Positions 33,022 to 41,169 of a stretch of DNA of 42,929 nucleotides are shown here, one piece after another; within the stretch, counting starts at the first letter, position 1, and every line of letters begins with the position of its first letter. The translations under genes were made by a program, and so were the position numbers. Source of the DNA: Elusimicrobiota bacterium (lineage in GTDB: Bacteria > Elusimicrobiota > Endomicrobiia > CG1-02-37-114 > XYA2-FULL-39-19); contig JAHIVV010000077.1 in NCBI GenBank assembly GCA_018816525.1, forward strand, positions 1-42,929, in the 5' to 3' direction. The notes under the pieces were generated by a model. The model had not been told where the DNA came from and did not search any database. It saw only the letters and a list, made by a program, of their open reading frames with translations.

Positions 33022-33519
33022 TTACTTGAGGTTTACTGCCTGGAGCGGTACGGAGTATTTTTTTGAACGGATAAAGGCTATGACTCCCTGAAGGTCATCC
33101 TTTATTCTGCCGGAAACCCTTATCTGTTCATCCTGAATGGCGCATTGAACTTTTAGGTTAAGGTTTTTAATATCTTTTACTATGGTTTTTGCCAGCTCTT
33201 TTTCTATCCCGCAAACAAGATTGTTTACTTCTTTTGCCTCGCCGCTAACATTGGTTTCAATCGGTTTTGGCGCCAGGGACCTGGGATCCACGTTTCTTTT
33301 CGCCAATTTGGCCCATAAAATTTGTTTAATTATTTTAAGATGAAAATCTGAACCGGAGTATAAGGTTACTGTTTTTTCCGTGCGGTTAAAAGCAATACTG
33401 GAATTAGTACCTTTTAAATCAAACCTGACTGGAATTTCGCGCATTGCAATATTGACTGAATCATCCACTCCCTGTAAATCCACATTTGAAACAATATCAA
33501 AACTAAAATCCGTAGCCAT
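33022..33519 (-). CDS. yajQ: YajQ-family nucleotide-binding protein
   Basis: The 165-residue protein matches the UPF0234/YajQ family: MATDFSFDIVSNVDLQGVDDSVN at the start and SGRIKDDLQGVIAFIRSKKYSVPLQAVNLK at the end, close to the family's usual forms. Members bind nucleotides, and some bind cyclic di-GMP and act in virulence regulation. A good GGGAGG site precedes its ATG. It leads a two-gene operon with the helicase; the link between the two is unknown. Confidence 0.93.
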   Translation of the reverse strand: MATDFSFDIVSNVDLQGVDDSVNIAMREIPVRFDLKGTNSSIAFNRTEKTVTLYSGSDFHLKIIKQILWAKLAKRNVDPRSLAPKPIETNVSGEAKEVNNLVCGIEKELAKTIVKDIKNLNLKVQCAIQDEQIRVSGRIKDDLQGVIAFIRSKKYSVPLQAVNLK

Positions 33520-33604
33520 TTTAATACCTCCCGGGCAGGGGTCCCGATTACCAGCTTACAGGACACTTCAGGACCCGAACAATTATTTCATATTATATAA
33601 TTTT

Positions 33605-33745
33605 ATGCAGGCTAGGGCAATCCCAACTCGAATAGCTAAAACAGCCGGTACCCAGCCGGATTCGGATATTTTGTACGGTAAACTAATAACTGAGGAGCAG
33701 TTCAACAAACTCTCCAAATCCACCCCCACCCAGAAAATATTTTAA
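33605..33745 (+). other. Short open frame of uncertain status
   Basis: An ATG at 33605 opens 46 codons (start MQARAIPTRIAKTAG, end SKSTPTQKIF) in a space of 280 bases between yajQ and higB. The sequence TQPDSDILYGKLITEEQFNK is protein-like, but there is no ribosome site and no recognised family. It may be a gene remnant. Confidence 0.3.
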
Positions 33746-33758
33746 TTAAAAAAGCCCC

Positions 33759-33787
33759 TTGACAATACAAGGTATACCTTGTATAAT
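33759..33787 (+). promoter_or_regulatory. Promoter and operator of higBA-like module
   Basis: TTGACA (33759-33764) and TATAAT (33782-33787) are 17 bases apart. A perfect 20-base palindrome (33765-33784, halves ATACAAGGTA and TACCTTGTAT) fills the spacer, the expected place for HigA to bind. The start would lie about seven bases before the toxin ATG, so the leader is almost absent. Confidence 0.85.
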
Positions 33788-33800
33788 AATAGTAGACAAT

Positions 33801-34154
33801 ATGCTGAAAGCAATCTATTATTACAAAGATGACAGAGGCAATAATCCCGTAAAAGAATTTATTGATAAGTTGCCTTTAAAAGAACAAGCAAAAATATTTG
33901 CTTATATCGCAGAATTGCGCAATCAGGGGCATAATCTACATAGGCCAATTACAGGTTATTTAGGAAACGGCATCTATGAGCTAAGGCCTAAAAGCAACAG
34001 AATATTTTATTTCTTTTTTCTGAAAGATAATGCCGTATTAATGCATGCAATTAAAAAGAAAACAGACAAGATACCGCAGGAAGACCTAAGCCTGTGCATA
34101 AAGAGAAAGCAAATGGTAGAAGAGCATAAAAATATTGAGCAAATAGAATTGTGA
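33801..34154 (+). CDS. higB: HigB/RelE-type toxin (phage Gp49-like)
   Basis: The 117-residue protein fits the Gp49/RelE-like toxin family: IYYYKDDRGNNPVKEFIDKLPLKEQAKIFAYIAELRNQG, then ELRPKSNRIFYFFFLKDNAVLMHAIKKKTDKIPQEDL, with the R-x-x-Y/F core and late basic K-K-x-(x)-P. Such toxins cleave mRNA on the ribosome. I chose ATG 33801 because the promoter's -10 ends just 13 bases before it. The antitoxin gene follows by ten bases. Confidence 0.9.
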   Translation: MLKAIYYYKDDRGNNPVKEFIDKLPLKEQAKIFAYIAELRNQGHNLHRPITGYLGNGIYELRPKSNRIFYFFFLKDNAVLMHAIKKKTDKIPQEDLSLCIKRKQMVEEHKNIEQIEL

Positions 34155-34164
34155 GGTGGCTATT

Positions 34165-34491
34165 ATGACAAAATGTAAAATTGAAAAGATTGATTCTCAC
34201 TTAAAAGAAAAACTAAAAAACAAAGAATTCAGGAAACATTATGAGTTGGAATGCGCTAAAGTATCATTGGCCCAAAAAATAGCTGAAATCAGGCAAAATA
34301 AAAATTTGAACCAATCTGAGCTTGCTAAAAGATTGCATGTAAGCCAGCAGTTTATCTCTCAAATTGAAACCGCTGATGGAAATAATTTAACGCTGGGAAC
34401 TCTTCTAAAAATCGCCAACTCTCTTGGCCGAAGTGTCAAAATATCATTCCCAAAGCTGTCTAAACACACTTCCTTATTGACAGTTGGTTAA
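34165..34491 (+). CDS. higA: HigA-type antitoxin, XRE family
   Basis: This 108-residue protein has a helix-turn-helix (IAEIRQNKNLNQSELAKRLHVSQQFISQIETADGNNLTLGTLLKIANSLG) after a charged N-terminus. ATG 34165 is preceded by GAGG at eight bases; a GTG three codons earlier would cover that site. It neutralises the upstream toxin and probably represses the palindromic promoter. Confidence 0.9.
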   Translation: MTKCKIEKIDSHLKEKLKNKEFRKHYELECAKVSLAQKIAEIRQNKNLNQSELAKRLHVSQQFISQIETADGNNLTLGTLLKIANSLGRSVKISFPKLSKHTSLLTVG

Positions 34492-34576
34492 CCTAATAAG
34501 TATAAAAGATGCAAGAGAAAATTACAAATCCGGAAGAATAAAATCACACGAACAACTTTTCGGCAAACACAAATAA
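34484..34576 (+). pseudogene. Remnant of a third antitoxin C-terminus
   Basis: Right after higA, in another frame, 30 codons read ISIKDARENYKSGRIKSHEQ then LFGKHK and TAA. This resembles the end of Phd/RelB-like antitoxins (ARxxYKxGRxxSHEE). It has no upstream part; a TGA precedes it. It is probably the tail of a deleted antitoxin gene, though a short gene from TTG 34484 cannot be excluded. Confidence 0.5.
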
Positions 34577-34591
34577 TAAAATTACTATATT

Positions 34592-35412
34592 TGTAATTCC
34601 TACAGGTTTTTAATCCTTACAACAAAAAATTTACTATGAAAATCAGAAAAGTAAATATCCCACGAGCTTACGCTCGGAGAATTCCAGAGGACTGGCTTAA
34701 AGTAGAAATCCCACAAAATACCAATATTGGGCAATTGGTCAACATTGCAAGTCCCGCCATAACTAAATTAAACATAATCAATAATGCCAACAATAACGCG
34801 AAATTAGATAAAAAAATTATTACGGATTCTGTTGAAAATCTCAAAAATACAGTAATGGAGTTTAATTCTGATGCATTATTATCTTCGCCGGTAACTATTT
34901 TTTTATCATACAAAAATTGTACTGTAAATTCTGACAAAGAAAAAGATTTACGAATTTATCAGCTAAACGAAGTTAATAGCATATGGGAACTAGTCACCAA
35001 TACACAATCAGTTGATAAAACAAATAAAACGATTACTGTAACAGTAAATCATTTTAGTGTTTACAGGATTTTCAATGCGATTTTTTCTGAAAAAAACCTT
35101 GAAAATATTTCTGTGTATCCTAACCCCTATATTGCAAAGGGAACAAGCAAAGATACAACTTTCTCAAATCCCGCAGATGGGACTGGCATTGTCTTTAGCA
35201 AATTAACAATAAGAGCCAAATTTAAGATTTATAACATTTTAGGTGAATTAGTATCTGAATTTGAAGAAACTGATGGAGACGGGAGATATTTATGGAATAC
35301 GAAAAACAAAGATGGAGACAATTTAGCTTCAGGAATATATATTTTTTATATAACTAACCCAGATGACACTTTAATGAAATCCAATGAGGGCAAATTGGCA
35401 ATAATAAGATAG
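34592..35412 (+). pseudogene. Truncated secreted protein with type-A sorting-like tail
   Basis: From ATG 34636 the frame has 258 codons; it is open back to a TAA near 34590. There is no signal peptide. The N-terminal stretch IPRAYARRIPEDWLKVEIPQN is followed by an Ig-like region (residues about 25-150) and by a tail VYPNPYIAKGT, FKIYNILGELVSEFEETDGDGRYLWNTKNKDGDNLASGIYIFYIT and KLAIIR, a clear FlgD/T9SS-like end. A small palindrome CGAGC-TTAC-GCTCG occurs near the start. It is probably the 3' part of a large exported protein that lost its front; a cytosolic product seems unlikely. Confidence 0.6.
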
Positions 35413-35415
35413 TAG

Positions 35416-36222
35416 TTAAAACTTAAACAAGTAATAGCACAGAAGGATCCCGCCAAAAACGATGCGGTAATAAGCGAAGGGTTTGAAGTCGTGTGTGGAG
35501 ACGAATTTGATGAGCCATGTTATTACCCACAGAGCCGATAAAAAAGCAAAAACAAAACCTATTGCAAGCATCTGAAAATCCGAAAAAGATAACAAGGAAT
35601 AACTCTTTGCCAGGTCAAAAAGAGTTGCCGCAAGCATCGTAGGAATTGCAAGGAAAAAAGAAAATTCCGTCGAAGCTTTTCGGGACATTCCCGCCAGCAA
35701 TCCGCCCATAATAGTTGCGCCAGAGCGCGAAACACCCGGAAATAATGCCAAAACCTGCGCCAAACCTACCGCCAATGCTATCTTAAAGGTAATATCTTCC
35801 ATCTGTTCAACTTTATTTGAATGTTTCTGCCTTTCAATAAACAGGATAACAAGTCCTCCAACAATAAGCGCAATAGCAACTGTCACCGGCCCGAATAAAT
35901 ATTGTTTTATAGCTTTATGTACTACCAAACCTACAATTGCTGCAGGCAAAAATGCAATTAAAAGACTTACCCCAAAACGCTGCGCCTGCTTATCTTTAGG
36001 AAACCGTACTACGAGAGATAGGCACTTTGCCCTATAAATCCAAAGAACGGCAAGAATTGCCCCTAGTTGGATAAATACTTCAAAAAGTTTTGCTGTTTCA
36101 CCGGAAAAATGGAGCGCTTCCCCGGCAAGAATCAGGTGCCCGGTAGAAGAAATGGGTAAAAATTCCGTAAGGCCTTCAACGATTCCTAAAACCACCGCTT
36201 TTACTAATAAAATGATATCCAT
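35416..36222 (-). CDS. uppP: Undecaprenyl-diphosphatase UppP/BacA
   Basis: The 268-residue membrane enzyme recycles undecaprenyl diphosphate to the monophosphate carrier for cell-wall building and can give bacitracin resistance. The motif GIVEGLTEFLPISSTGHL (about 13-30) and the later PGVSRSGATIMGGLLAGMSRKASTEFSFFLAIP are diagnostic. Around eight helices are seen. It is monocistronic; its promoter suggests a leaderless message and overlaps the argG promoter on the other strand. Confidence 0.97.
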   Translation of the reverse strand: MDIILLVKAVVLGIVEGLTEFLPISSTGHLILAGEALHFSGETAKLFEVFIQLGAILAVLWIYRAKCLSLVVRFPKDKQAQRFGVSLLIAFLPAAIVGLVVHKAIKQYLFGPVTVAIALIVGGLVILFIERQKHSNKVEQMEDITFKIALAVGLAQVLALFPGVSRSGATIMGGLLAGMSRKASTEFSFFLAIPTMLAATLFDLAKSYSLLSFSDFQMLAIGFVFAFLSALWVITWLIKFVSTHDFKPFAYYRIVFGGILLCYYLFKF

Positions 36223-36228
36223 GCCTTT

Positions 36229-36257
36229 ATTCTACGAAAAGGGTTTACAAAAGTCAA
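36229..36257 (-). promoter_or_regulatory. uppP promoter, probably leaderless
   Basis: On the minus strand TTGACT (36252-36257) and TAGAAT (36229-36234) are 17 bases apart. Six bases (AAAGGC) lie between TAGAAT and the ATG at 36222, so the message should start at the A of the codon. Confidence 0.75.
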
Positions 36258-36272
36258 CCGTTTTTGTATAAT
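36244..36272 (+). promoter_or_regulatory. argG promoter
   Basis: TTTACA (36244-36249) and TATAAT (36267-36272) are 17 bases apart. It overlaps the divergent uppP promoter by 14 bases, so only one side may be used at a time. The start is near 36279, giving a leader of about 99 bases. Confidence 0.8.
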
Positions 36273-36281
36273 TCTTAATTG

Positions 36282-36361
36282 TAATAATTGAGAGGAATGC
36301 ACCCAATATAATAATTGAGAGGAATGCACCCAATAGCCTTCTAAGCGGCTAACATTGGGTG
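36282..36361 (+). promoter_or_regulatory. Tandem-repeat and hairpin leader upstream of argG
   Basis: A 27-base unit is repeated exactly head to tail (36282-36308 and 36309-36335). Each copy ends in CACCCAAT. Just downstream ATTGGGTG (36354-36361) can pair with either copy; with the second, AGCC/GGCT extends the stem. The hairpin ends a few bases before the ribosome site AAGGT (36367-36371). It is in the 5' leader of the arginine genes, so attenuation or translational control is plausible, but no known riboswitch or T-box sequence is seen. Confidence 0.7.
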
Positions 36362-36377
36362 TTAATAAGGTAATAAA

Positions 36378-37574
36378 ATGAAAAACAAGATCGTTTTAGC
36401 TTATTCAGGCGGTTTGGACACTTCTGTAATGATAAAATGGCTTAAAGATACCTATAATGCGGATATCATCGCAGCCATAATCGATGTAGGGCAGAATGAA
36501 GACCTGCCGGCAATTAAAAAACGCGCCCTAAACACCGGCGCATTGAAAGCTTATGTTATCGACGCAAAAAAAGAGTTCGTCACTGATATTATTTACCCGG
36601 CTGTTAAAGCAAACGCTATTTATGAACACAAATATTTGCTGGGAACCTCCCTGGCCCGGCCGATTATTGCAAAAAAAATAATCGAGATTGCAAAAAAAGA
36701 AAATGCCTGGGCCGTAAGCCACGGCGCTACCGGTAAAGGCAACGACCAGGTGCGGTTTGAGATTACTTTCCGGGCTTTTGCTCCCGGAATCAAAATTATC
36801 GCACCCTGGCGCGAATGGACATTAAAATCGCGCACAGATGAAATTGAATACGCGCAAAAACATAAAATACCGATAACGGTTACAAAAAAGAAACCCTATT
36901 CTTCCGATGCAAATCTGTGGCATATCAGTTACGAAGGCGGAATCCTGGAGGACCCGAACAATCCTCCGCCGGAAGATATTTTCCAACTGACAAAACAAAT
37001 TTCTAAAACACCGGATAAACCCGGCTTTGTTGAAATTTGTTTTGAAAAAGGCGTGCCTAAAAAAATCAACGGTAAAACTTATGAACCGGTAGCCCTGATA
37101 GCTGCTTTAAACAAAATCGGCGGAGAACATTGCATAGGCCGCACTGACCTTGTTGAAAACCGGCTGGTTGGGATGAAATCCCGCGGGGTTTATGAAACTC
37201 CTGGCGGCACATTGTTGATTTTCGCCCACAGGGAATTGGAATACCTTACTATTGAACGGGAAACCTTTCATTACAAGGAAGTAATTGAACCGAAATACGC
37301 GGAATTAATTTACAACGGTTTGTGGTACAGCCCTTTGCGGGAAGCCCTTGACGGCTTTATCAACGAAACTCAAAAATATGTTACAGGCTCGATAAAACTC
37401 AAGCTTTTCAAAGGCAACATTAACGTAGAAGGCCGCAAAGCTGCCAGCTCGCTTTACTGGGAAAAATTGGCCACATTCGAAAAAGAGGACATATACGATC
37501 AGCGCCATGCGGAAGGTTTTATTAAACTCTTCGGCCTGCCCGTAGAAGTCAATTCTATACTGAGGAAAAAATGA
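36378..37574 (+). CDS. argG: Argininosuccinate synthase
   Basis: The 398-residue enzyme joins citrulline and aspartate with ATP in arginine synthesis. The P-loop AYSGGLDTSV (8-17), the GATGKGNDQVRFE block and the DANLWHISYEGG segment are characteristic. The length is normal. The ATG has a modest AAGG site after the hairpin leader. It begins a dense plus-strand run with argH, a tolC-like gene, a patatin, a TPR protein and lysA. Confidence 0.98.
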   Translation: MKNKIVLAYSGGLDTSVMIKWLKDTYNADIIAAIIDVGQNEDLPAIKKRALNTGALKAYVIDAKKEFVTDIIYPAVKANAIYEHKYLLGTSLARPIIAKKIIEIAKKENAWAVSHGATGKGNDQVRFEITFRAFAPGIKIIAPWREWTLKSRTDEIEYAQKHKIPITVTKKKPYSSDANLWHISYEGGILEDPNNPPPEDIFQLTKQISKTPDKPGFVEICFEKGVPKKINGKTYEPVALIAALNKIGGEHCIGRTDLVENRLVGMKSRGVYETPGGTLLIFAHRELEYLTIERETFHYKEVIEPKYAELIYNGLWYSPLREALDGFINETQKYVTGSIKLKLFKGNINVEGRKAASSLYWEKLATFEKEDIYDQRHAEGFIKLFGLPVEVNSILRKK

Positions 37575-38893
37575 TTCTGAAAAACTTTTTAGCATCCTTT
37601 TCTTTTGACGAACGGCTGGCAATATACGATATTACCGGCTCTATTGCTCATGTAAAAATGCTTGCAAAATGTAAAATTGTTTCAGCTGCTGATGCCGGGA
37701 AAATAGTTAAGGGCCTGCAAAAAATACAAAAATACCTGGAAAACGGCAAAAACCTGCCGCCTCAGGAAGACATTCATTACGCAATAGAGAAAAAACTTAT
37801 TGAACTTATCGGCGAAAAAACTACCGGGCGGTTAAGAACCGCCCGCAGCCGCAACGACCAGATTGCGCTTGACCTGCGGCTTTATCTGAAGGACCGGATA
37901 ATGCTCCTGAAAAAACTTATTTCTGATTTCCAGGAAAATATTATTGAACAGGCAAAACTAAATGAAGGCAAACTGATTCCCGGCTATACACATCTGCAGC
38001 CGGCGGAACCCGTGCTTTTTTCCCACTACATTTTATCTTATGCCTGGATGCTTCAACGGGACAAGGAGCGTTTGCAGGATTGTTATAAACGCGCAGACGT
38101 TCTGCCGCTTGGCAGCGCTGCTTTAGCGGGGACATCTTTCCCCATTGACCGGCAATTTACCGCAAAACTGCTCGGTTTTTCAAAGGTAAGCCAAAATTCC
38201 ATGGACTCAGTGAGCGACCGGGATTTCATTATAGAATTTTTGTCTGCCGCAAGCATTACCATGATGCACCTATCGCGGCTGGCGGAAGAAATAATTATCT
38301 GGATAAACCCCAGTTTCAACTTTATCGAGATTGATGACGAGTATCTGTCAGGGTCTTCAATTATGCCCCAGAAAAAAAATCCGGATTTCGCTGAACTGGT
38401 GCGCGGGAAAACCGGCAGGGTCTACGGATCACTTATTGCACTGCTAACATTGATGAAAGGCTTGCCGCTCACTTACAACCGCGATTTGCAGGAAGACAAG
38501 CCGCCGCTTTTTGATGCGATTGACACCTTGTCAGCGTCGCTTGAAGTTATGGCCGGCATGGTTGTTTCCATGAAAGTACGTAAAATTTCAAACACAGAAA
38601 TGAAAATAGGTTTTATGATAGCCACAGAACTGGCAAATTACCTTGTAAAAAAAGGAATGCCCTTCAAAGAAGCGCACAGCGTCGTCAAAAACATTGTAAA
38701 TTACTGCCGGGATAATGAAACCCCGCTTGAAAACATGGAAGTGGCAGGCTTGAAAAAGTTTTCAAGCCTTTTTGACAACGATGTTAAAAAAGTTTTATCT
38801 GCCGACAATGTAGTTAATTTAAAAATTTCGGAAGGCGGCAGCTCAATCAAATCGGTCCGTAAACAGATCACGGAACTTATTAAGATCCTATAA
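37571..38893 (+). CDS. argH: Argininosuccinate lyase
   Basis: The 440-residue enzyme splits argininosuccinate into arginine and fumarate. TARSRNDQIALDLRL, TPGYTHLQPAEPVLFSHY-like (residues PGYTHLQPAEP) and the catalytic signature SGSSIMPQKKNPDFAELVRGKTGR are present. The ATG overlaps the argG stop by four bases (ATGA), so the two are translationally coupled. Confidence 0.98.
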   Translation: MILKNFLASFSFDERLAIYDITGSIAHVKMLAKCKIVSAADAGKIVKGLQKIQKYLENGKNLPPQEDIHYAIEKKLIELIGEKTTGRLRTARSRNDQIALDLRLYLKDRIMLLKKLISDFQENIIEQAKLNEGKLIPGYTHLQPAEPVLFSHYILSYAWMLQRDKERLQDCYKRADVLPLGSAALAGTSFPIDRQFTAKLLGFSKVSQNSMDSVSDRDFIIEFLSAASITMMHLSRLAEEIIIWINPSFNFIEIDDEYLSGSSIMPQKKNPDFAELVRGKTGRVYGSLIALLTLMKGLPLTYNRDLQEDKPPLFDAIDTLSASLEVMAGMVVSMKVRKISNTEMKIGFMIATELANYLVKKGMPFKEAHSVVKNIVNYCRDNETPLENMEVAGLKKFSSLFDNDVKKVLSADNVVNLKISEGGSSIKSVRKQITELIKIL

Positions 38894-38894
38894 T

Positions 38895-40202
38895 ATGAAA
38901 AGAATAATCGTTTTGGCCTCGACAATTCTGGCAACTTTCTTGATCCCTATGGGAGCTGCATGCCAGGAATCAAATACTGCGGTTCCCGAAAGAGTCCTTA
39001 GTATCAGCCTGAGTATTTCGTTAGCCCTTAACAATAGAAAAGAAGCCTTGCTTGCCGACAAAGAAATAAAAATAGCGGTCGAGCGTATCAATGAAGCGGA
39101 ATCCTTTAATTACCCTAAAATTGACATGACGTTCAATTATTCAAGGGTAGACACGGACCACTGGATGATGCTGCCGCCCACTTTCGGTTCACTGCTTATT
39201 CCCAGGACAACCCCGGGGGATTATTGCCTGACCAGGTTATCTCTCTGGCAGCATGTTTATTCCGGAGGAGTATATAAATCGAACTCTAAACTGGCTCAAT
39301 CAAATCTGGAACGCGCAGACAGTCAAAAAAAAGTAGTACAAAACGATATTACTTTTGAAGTAAAAAAAGAGTTTTACTCGCTTTTAGCCACTGAAAAAAA
39401 ACTAGAAACCTATAAAACGGTTATATCGTCCATAGAACAAAAGATGGAGAGCGTTCCGGCCCCGTCTTCGTGGACTTCCGTGGAAAAATTACAAGTTCAG
39501 GACGGCCTGCAAGGGCTTAAAAATGAATACACTCTGCTTAAAAATGAATACGAAAAACAAAAACTGGAATTTTTACAGACGATTGGGCTTGAACTAAATA
39601 CAAGTTTTGAAATAAACGAAACCTTTGAACCCATAATGGAAATTTATGACCTGAATAAACTGCTGGCCTGGGCTTTCCAATACAGGCCTGAACCAAAACA
39701 GGTTCAGGTTCAGGAAGAGATGGACGCTCTTTCAGTAAAACTCTCAATGGCAGCCAGGTCTCCCACGGTTTCGCTGGGCGCGCACTACGAATTTCCCGGT
39801 GAAACTTTCAATTTTGATAAAAAAGCGTGGAATGCCACAGTTAACCTGAGTTTGCCTATTTACGACGGGTTTGCTTCAATTTACAGAACCAGGCAAAAAA
39901 ACCTGCAGAAGGACCAGAACAAACTAAAACGTAAAGACATGGAAGATTCAATACAATTTGAAGTAAGAAAATCTTACATGGACTATAATTTCTGGATGAA
40001 TGAAATGTCTGAAAGAAAAAATCAACTGAATAATTCCGAGCAGCTTTTACCCGCGGGGATTATTGGCAATTCACCGACAATGGTTGCTGTATACAATTCC
40101 TACGTGAAATATAAACTAAGTTATATTGAAGCAACTAAAGAACACCTGATAAGCCGCGTTACCGTAGAACATGCAATAGGCAAGACCCTTGCAAAAGAAT
40201 AA
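38895..40202 (+). CDS. TolC-family outer-membrane efflux protein
   Basis: The 435-residue protein has a signal peptide (MKRIIVLASTILATFLIPMGAACQ) and two long helical repeats with short beta segments, as in TolC-family proteins. Typical pieces are LSISLALNNRKEALLADKEIKIAVERINEAESFNYPKIDM, the WNATVNLSLPIYDGFASIYRTRQKNLQKDQ strand-turn-helix and the final SYIEATKEHLISRVTVEHAIG. Outer-membrane export duct. No fusion or inner-membrane partner genes are next to it. It starts one base after argH and has no clear ribosome site. Confidence 0.9.
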   Translation: MKRIIVLASTILATFLIPMGAACQESNTAVPERVLSISLSISLALNNRKEALLADKEIKIAVERINEAESFNYPKIDMTFNYSRVDTDHWMMLPPTFGSLLIPRTTPGDYCLTRLSLWQHVYSGGVYKSNSKLAQSNLERADSQKKVVQNDITFEVKKEFYSLLATEKKLETYKTVISSIEQKMESVPAPSSWTSVEKLQVQDGLQGLKNEYTLLKNEYEKQKLEFLQTIGLELNTSFEINETFEPIMEIYDLNKLLAWAFQYRPEPKQVQVQEEMDALSVKLSMAARSPTVSLGAHYEFPGETFNFDKKAWNATVNLSLPIYDGFASIYRTRQKNLQKDQNKLKRKDMEDSIQFEVRKSYMDYNFWMNEMSERKNQLNNSEQLLPAGIIGNSPTMVAVYNSYVKYKLSYIEATKEHLISRVTVEHAIGKTLAKE

Positions 40203-41169
40203 AATATCTGCTTTATCCGTTATCTTTTTTTTGTTGAGTTCCATTACGGCAGCCTTCCCTCAACAGGACGGCCCGGTTTTTGACCGGGTTAACCCCGATA
40301 GCTTTCTTACGCAATATTTCTGGCGCGAAGTTGTTACTTTGGCCCCGCCAAAGCGCCCGAAGGTTGTATTGGTGTTAGGCGGAGGCGGAGCCAGAGGAAT
40401 GGCGCATATCGGCGTACTTAAAGTTTTGAAAGAAGAAGGAATCCCCGTTGATGCAATTGTTGGAGTAAGCGTAGGCGCTCTCGTAGGCGCCCTTTATTGC
40501 GCCGGCGTAGACCCAGGAAAAATTGAAACCATGTCTGAAGAAATAGGCTGGGACAAACTTACAAACCTTTCGGCGCCTTCGCTGGTAGGGATGATTATTT
40601 CTGAAAAACTATTATCAACAGAAAACATGGAAAAATATATTTCCGAAAATATCGGCAATAAGCAGTTTTATGAACTTACAACGCCCTTCGCCTGCGTGGC
40701 GACAGATTTGAAAACCGGCGAAAAAATTATTTTCCGTGAAGGCGACGTGGCCAGCGCGGCGCGCGCCAGCGCAACAATTCCAGGAGTTTTCAGCCCTGTT
40801 GAATACAGGCACCGTTACCTGGTTGACGGCGGATTGGTAGACAATGTCCCTGTTGACCTGGCAAAGATGTTTAATGCCGACATCATAATAGCTGTCGATA
40901 TAAAAGATGATTTCTCAAGAAACAATACTACGAATATGATGCTTATATTGAGCCAGTCAATATACATACAAGCGGGGATGCTTTCCCAGGAATCGCTCAA
41001 ACTGGCTGATATTGTAGTCACCCCTTCAGTAAGCGGTGTAAGCACTTACGAGCTCTGGCGAGGCAGGGAGTGCATTGATGCCGGTATTATTGCAACAAGA
41101 AAATCGATTCCACAAATAAAACAAATGATGATGGACAGGACTTTCAAATGGTTATTGGAACACCCATAA
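40189..41169 (+). CDS. Patatin-like phospholipase, exported
   Basis: The 326-residue hydrolase has a signal peptide (KNKISALSVIFFLLSSITAAFPQQ), then GGGGARG (64-70) as oxyanion loop, G-V-S94-V-G as nucleophile motif and D213-G-G for the dyad. This is the RssA/patatin family of exported esterases/phospholipases, active in the periplasm or at the outer membrane. The start is TTG, overlapping the tolC-like gene by 14 bases, with an AGG about nine bases upstream. Substrate lipid is unknown. Confidence 0.92.
   Translation: MQKNKISALSVIFFLLSSITAAFPQQDGPVFDRVNPDSFLTQYFWREVVTLAPPKRPKVVLVLGGGGARGMAHIGVLKVLKEEGIPVDAIVGVSVGALVGALYCAGVDPGKIETMSEEIGWDKLTNLSAPSLVGMIISEKLLSTENMEKYISENIGNKQFYELTTPFACVATDLKTGEKIIFREGDVASAARASATIPGVFSPVEYRHRYLVDGGLVDNVPVDLAKMFNADIIIAVDIKDDFSRNNTTNMMLILSQSIYIQAGMLSQESLKLADIVVTPSVSGVSTYELWRGRECIDAGIIATRKSIPQIKQMMMDRTFKWLLEHP

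Noticed and set aside
36282-36335. CRISPR-like repeat
   Set aside because: The two 27-base copies are directly adjacent with no spacer and no cas genes are present.
36273-36377. T-box or known amino-acid riboswitch before argG
   Set aside because: No T-box sequence (AGGGTGGNACC), no specifier loop and no terminator stem were seen; the leader is described instead as an unassigned repeat/hairpin.
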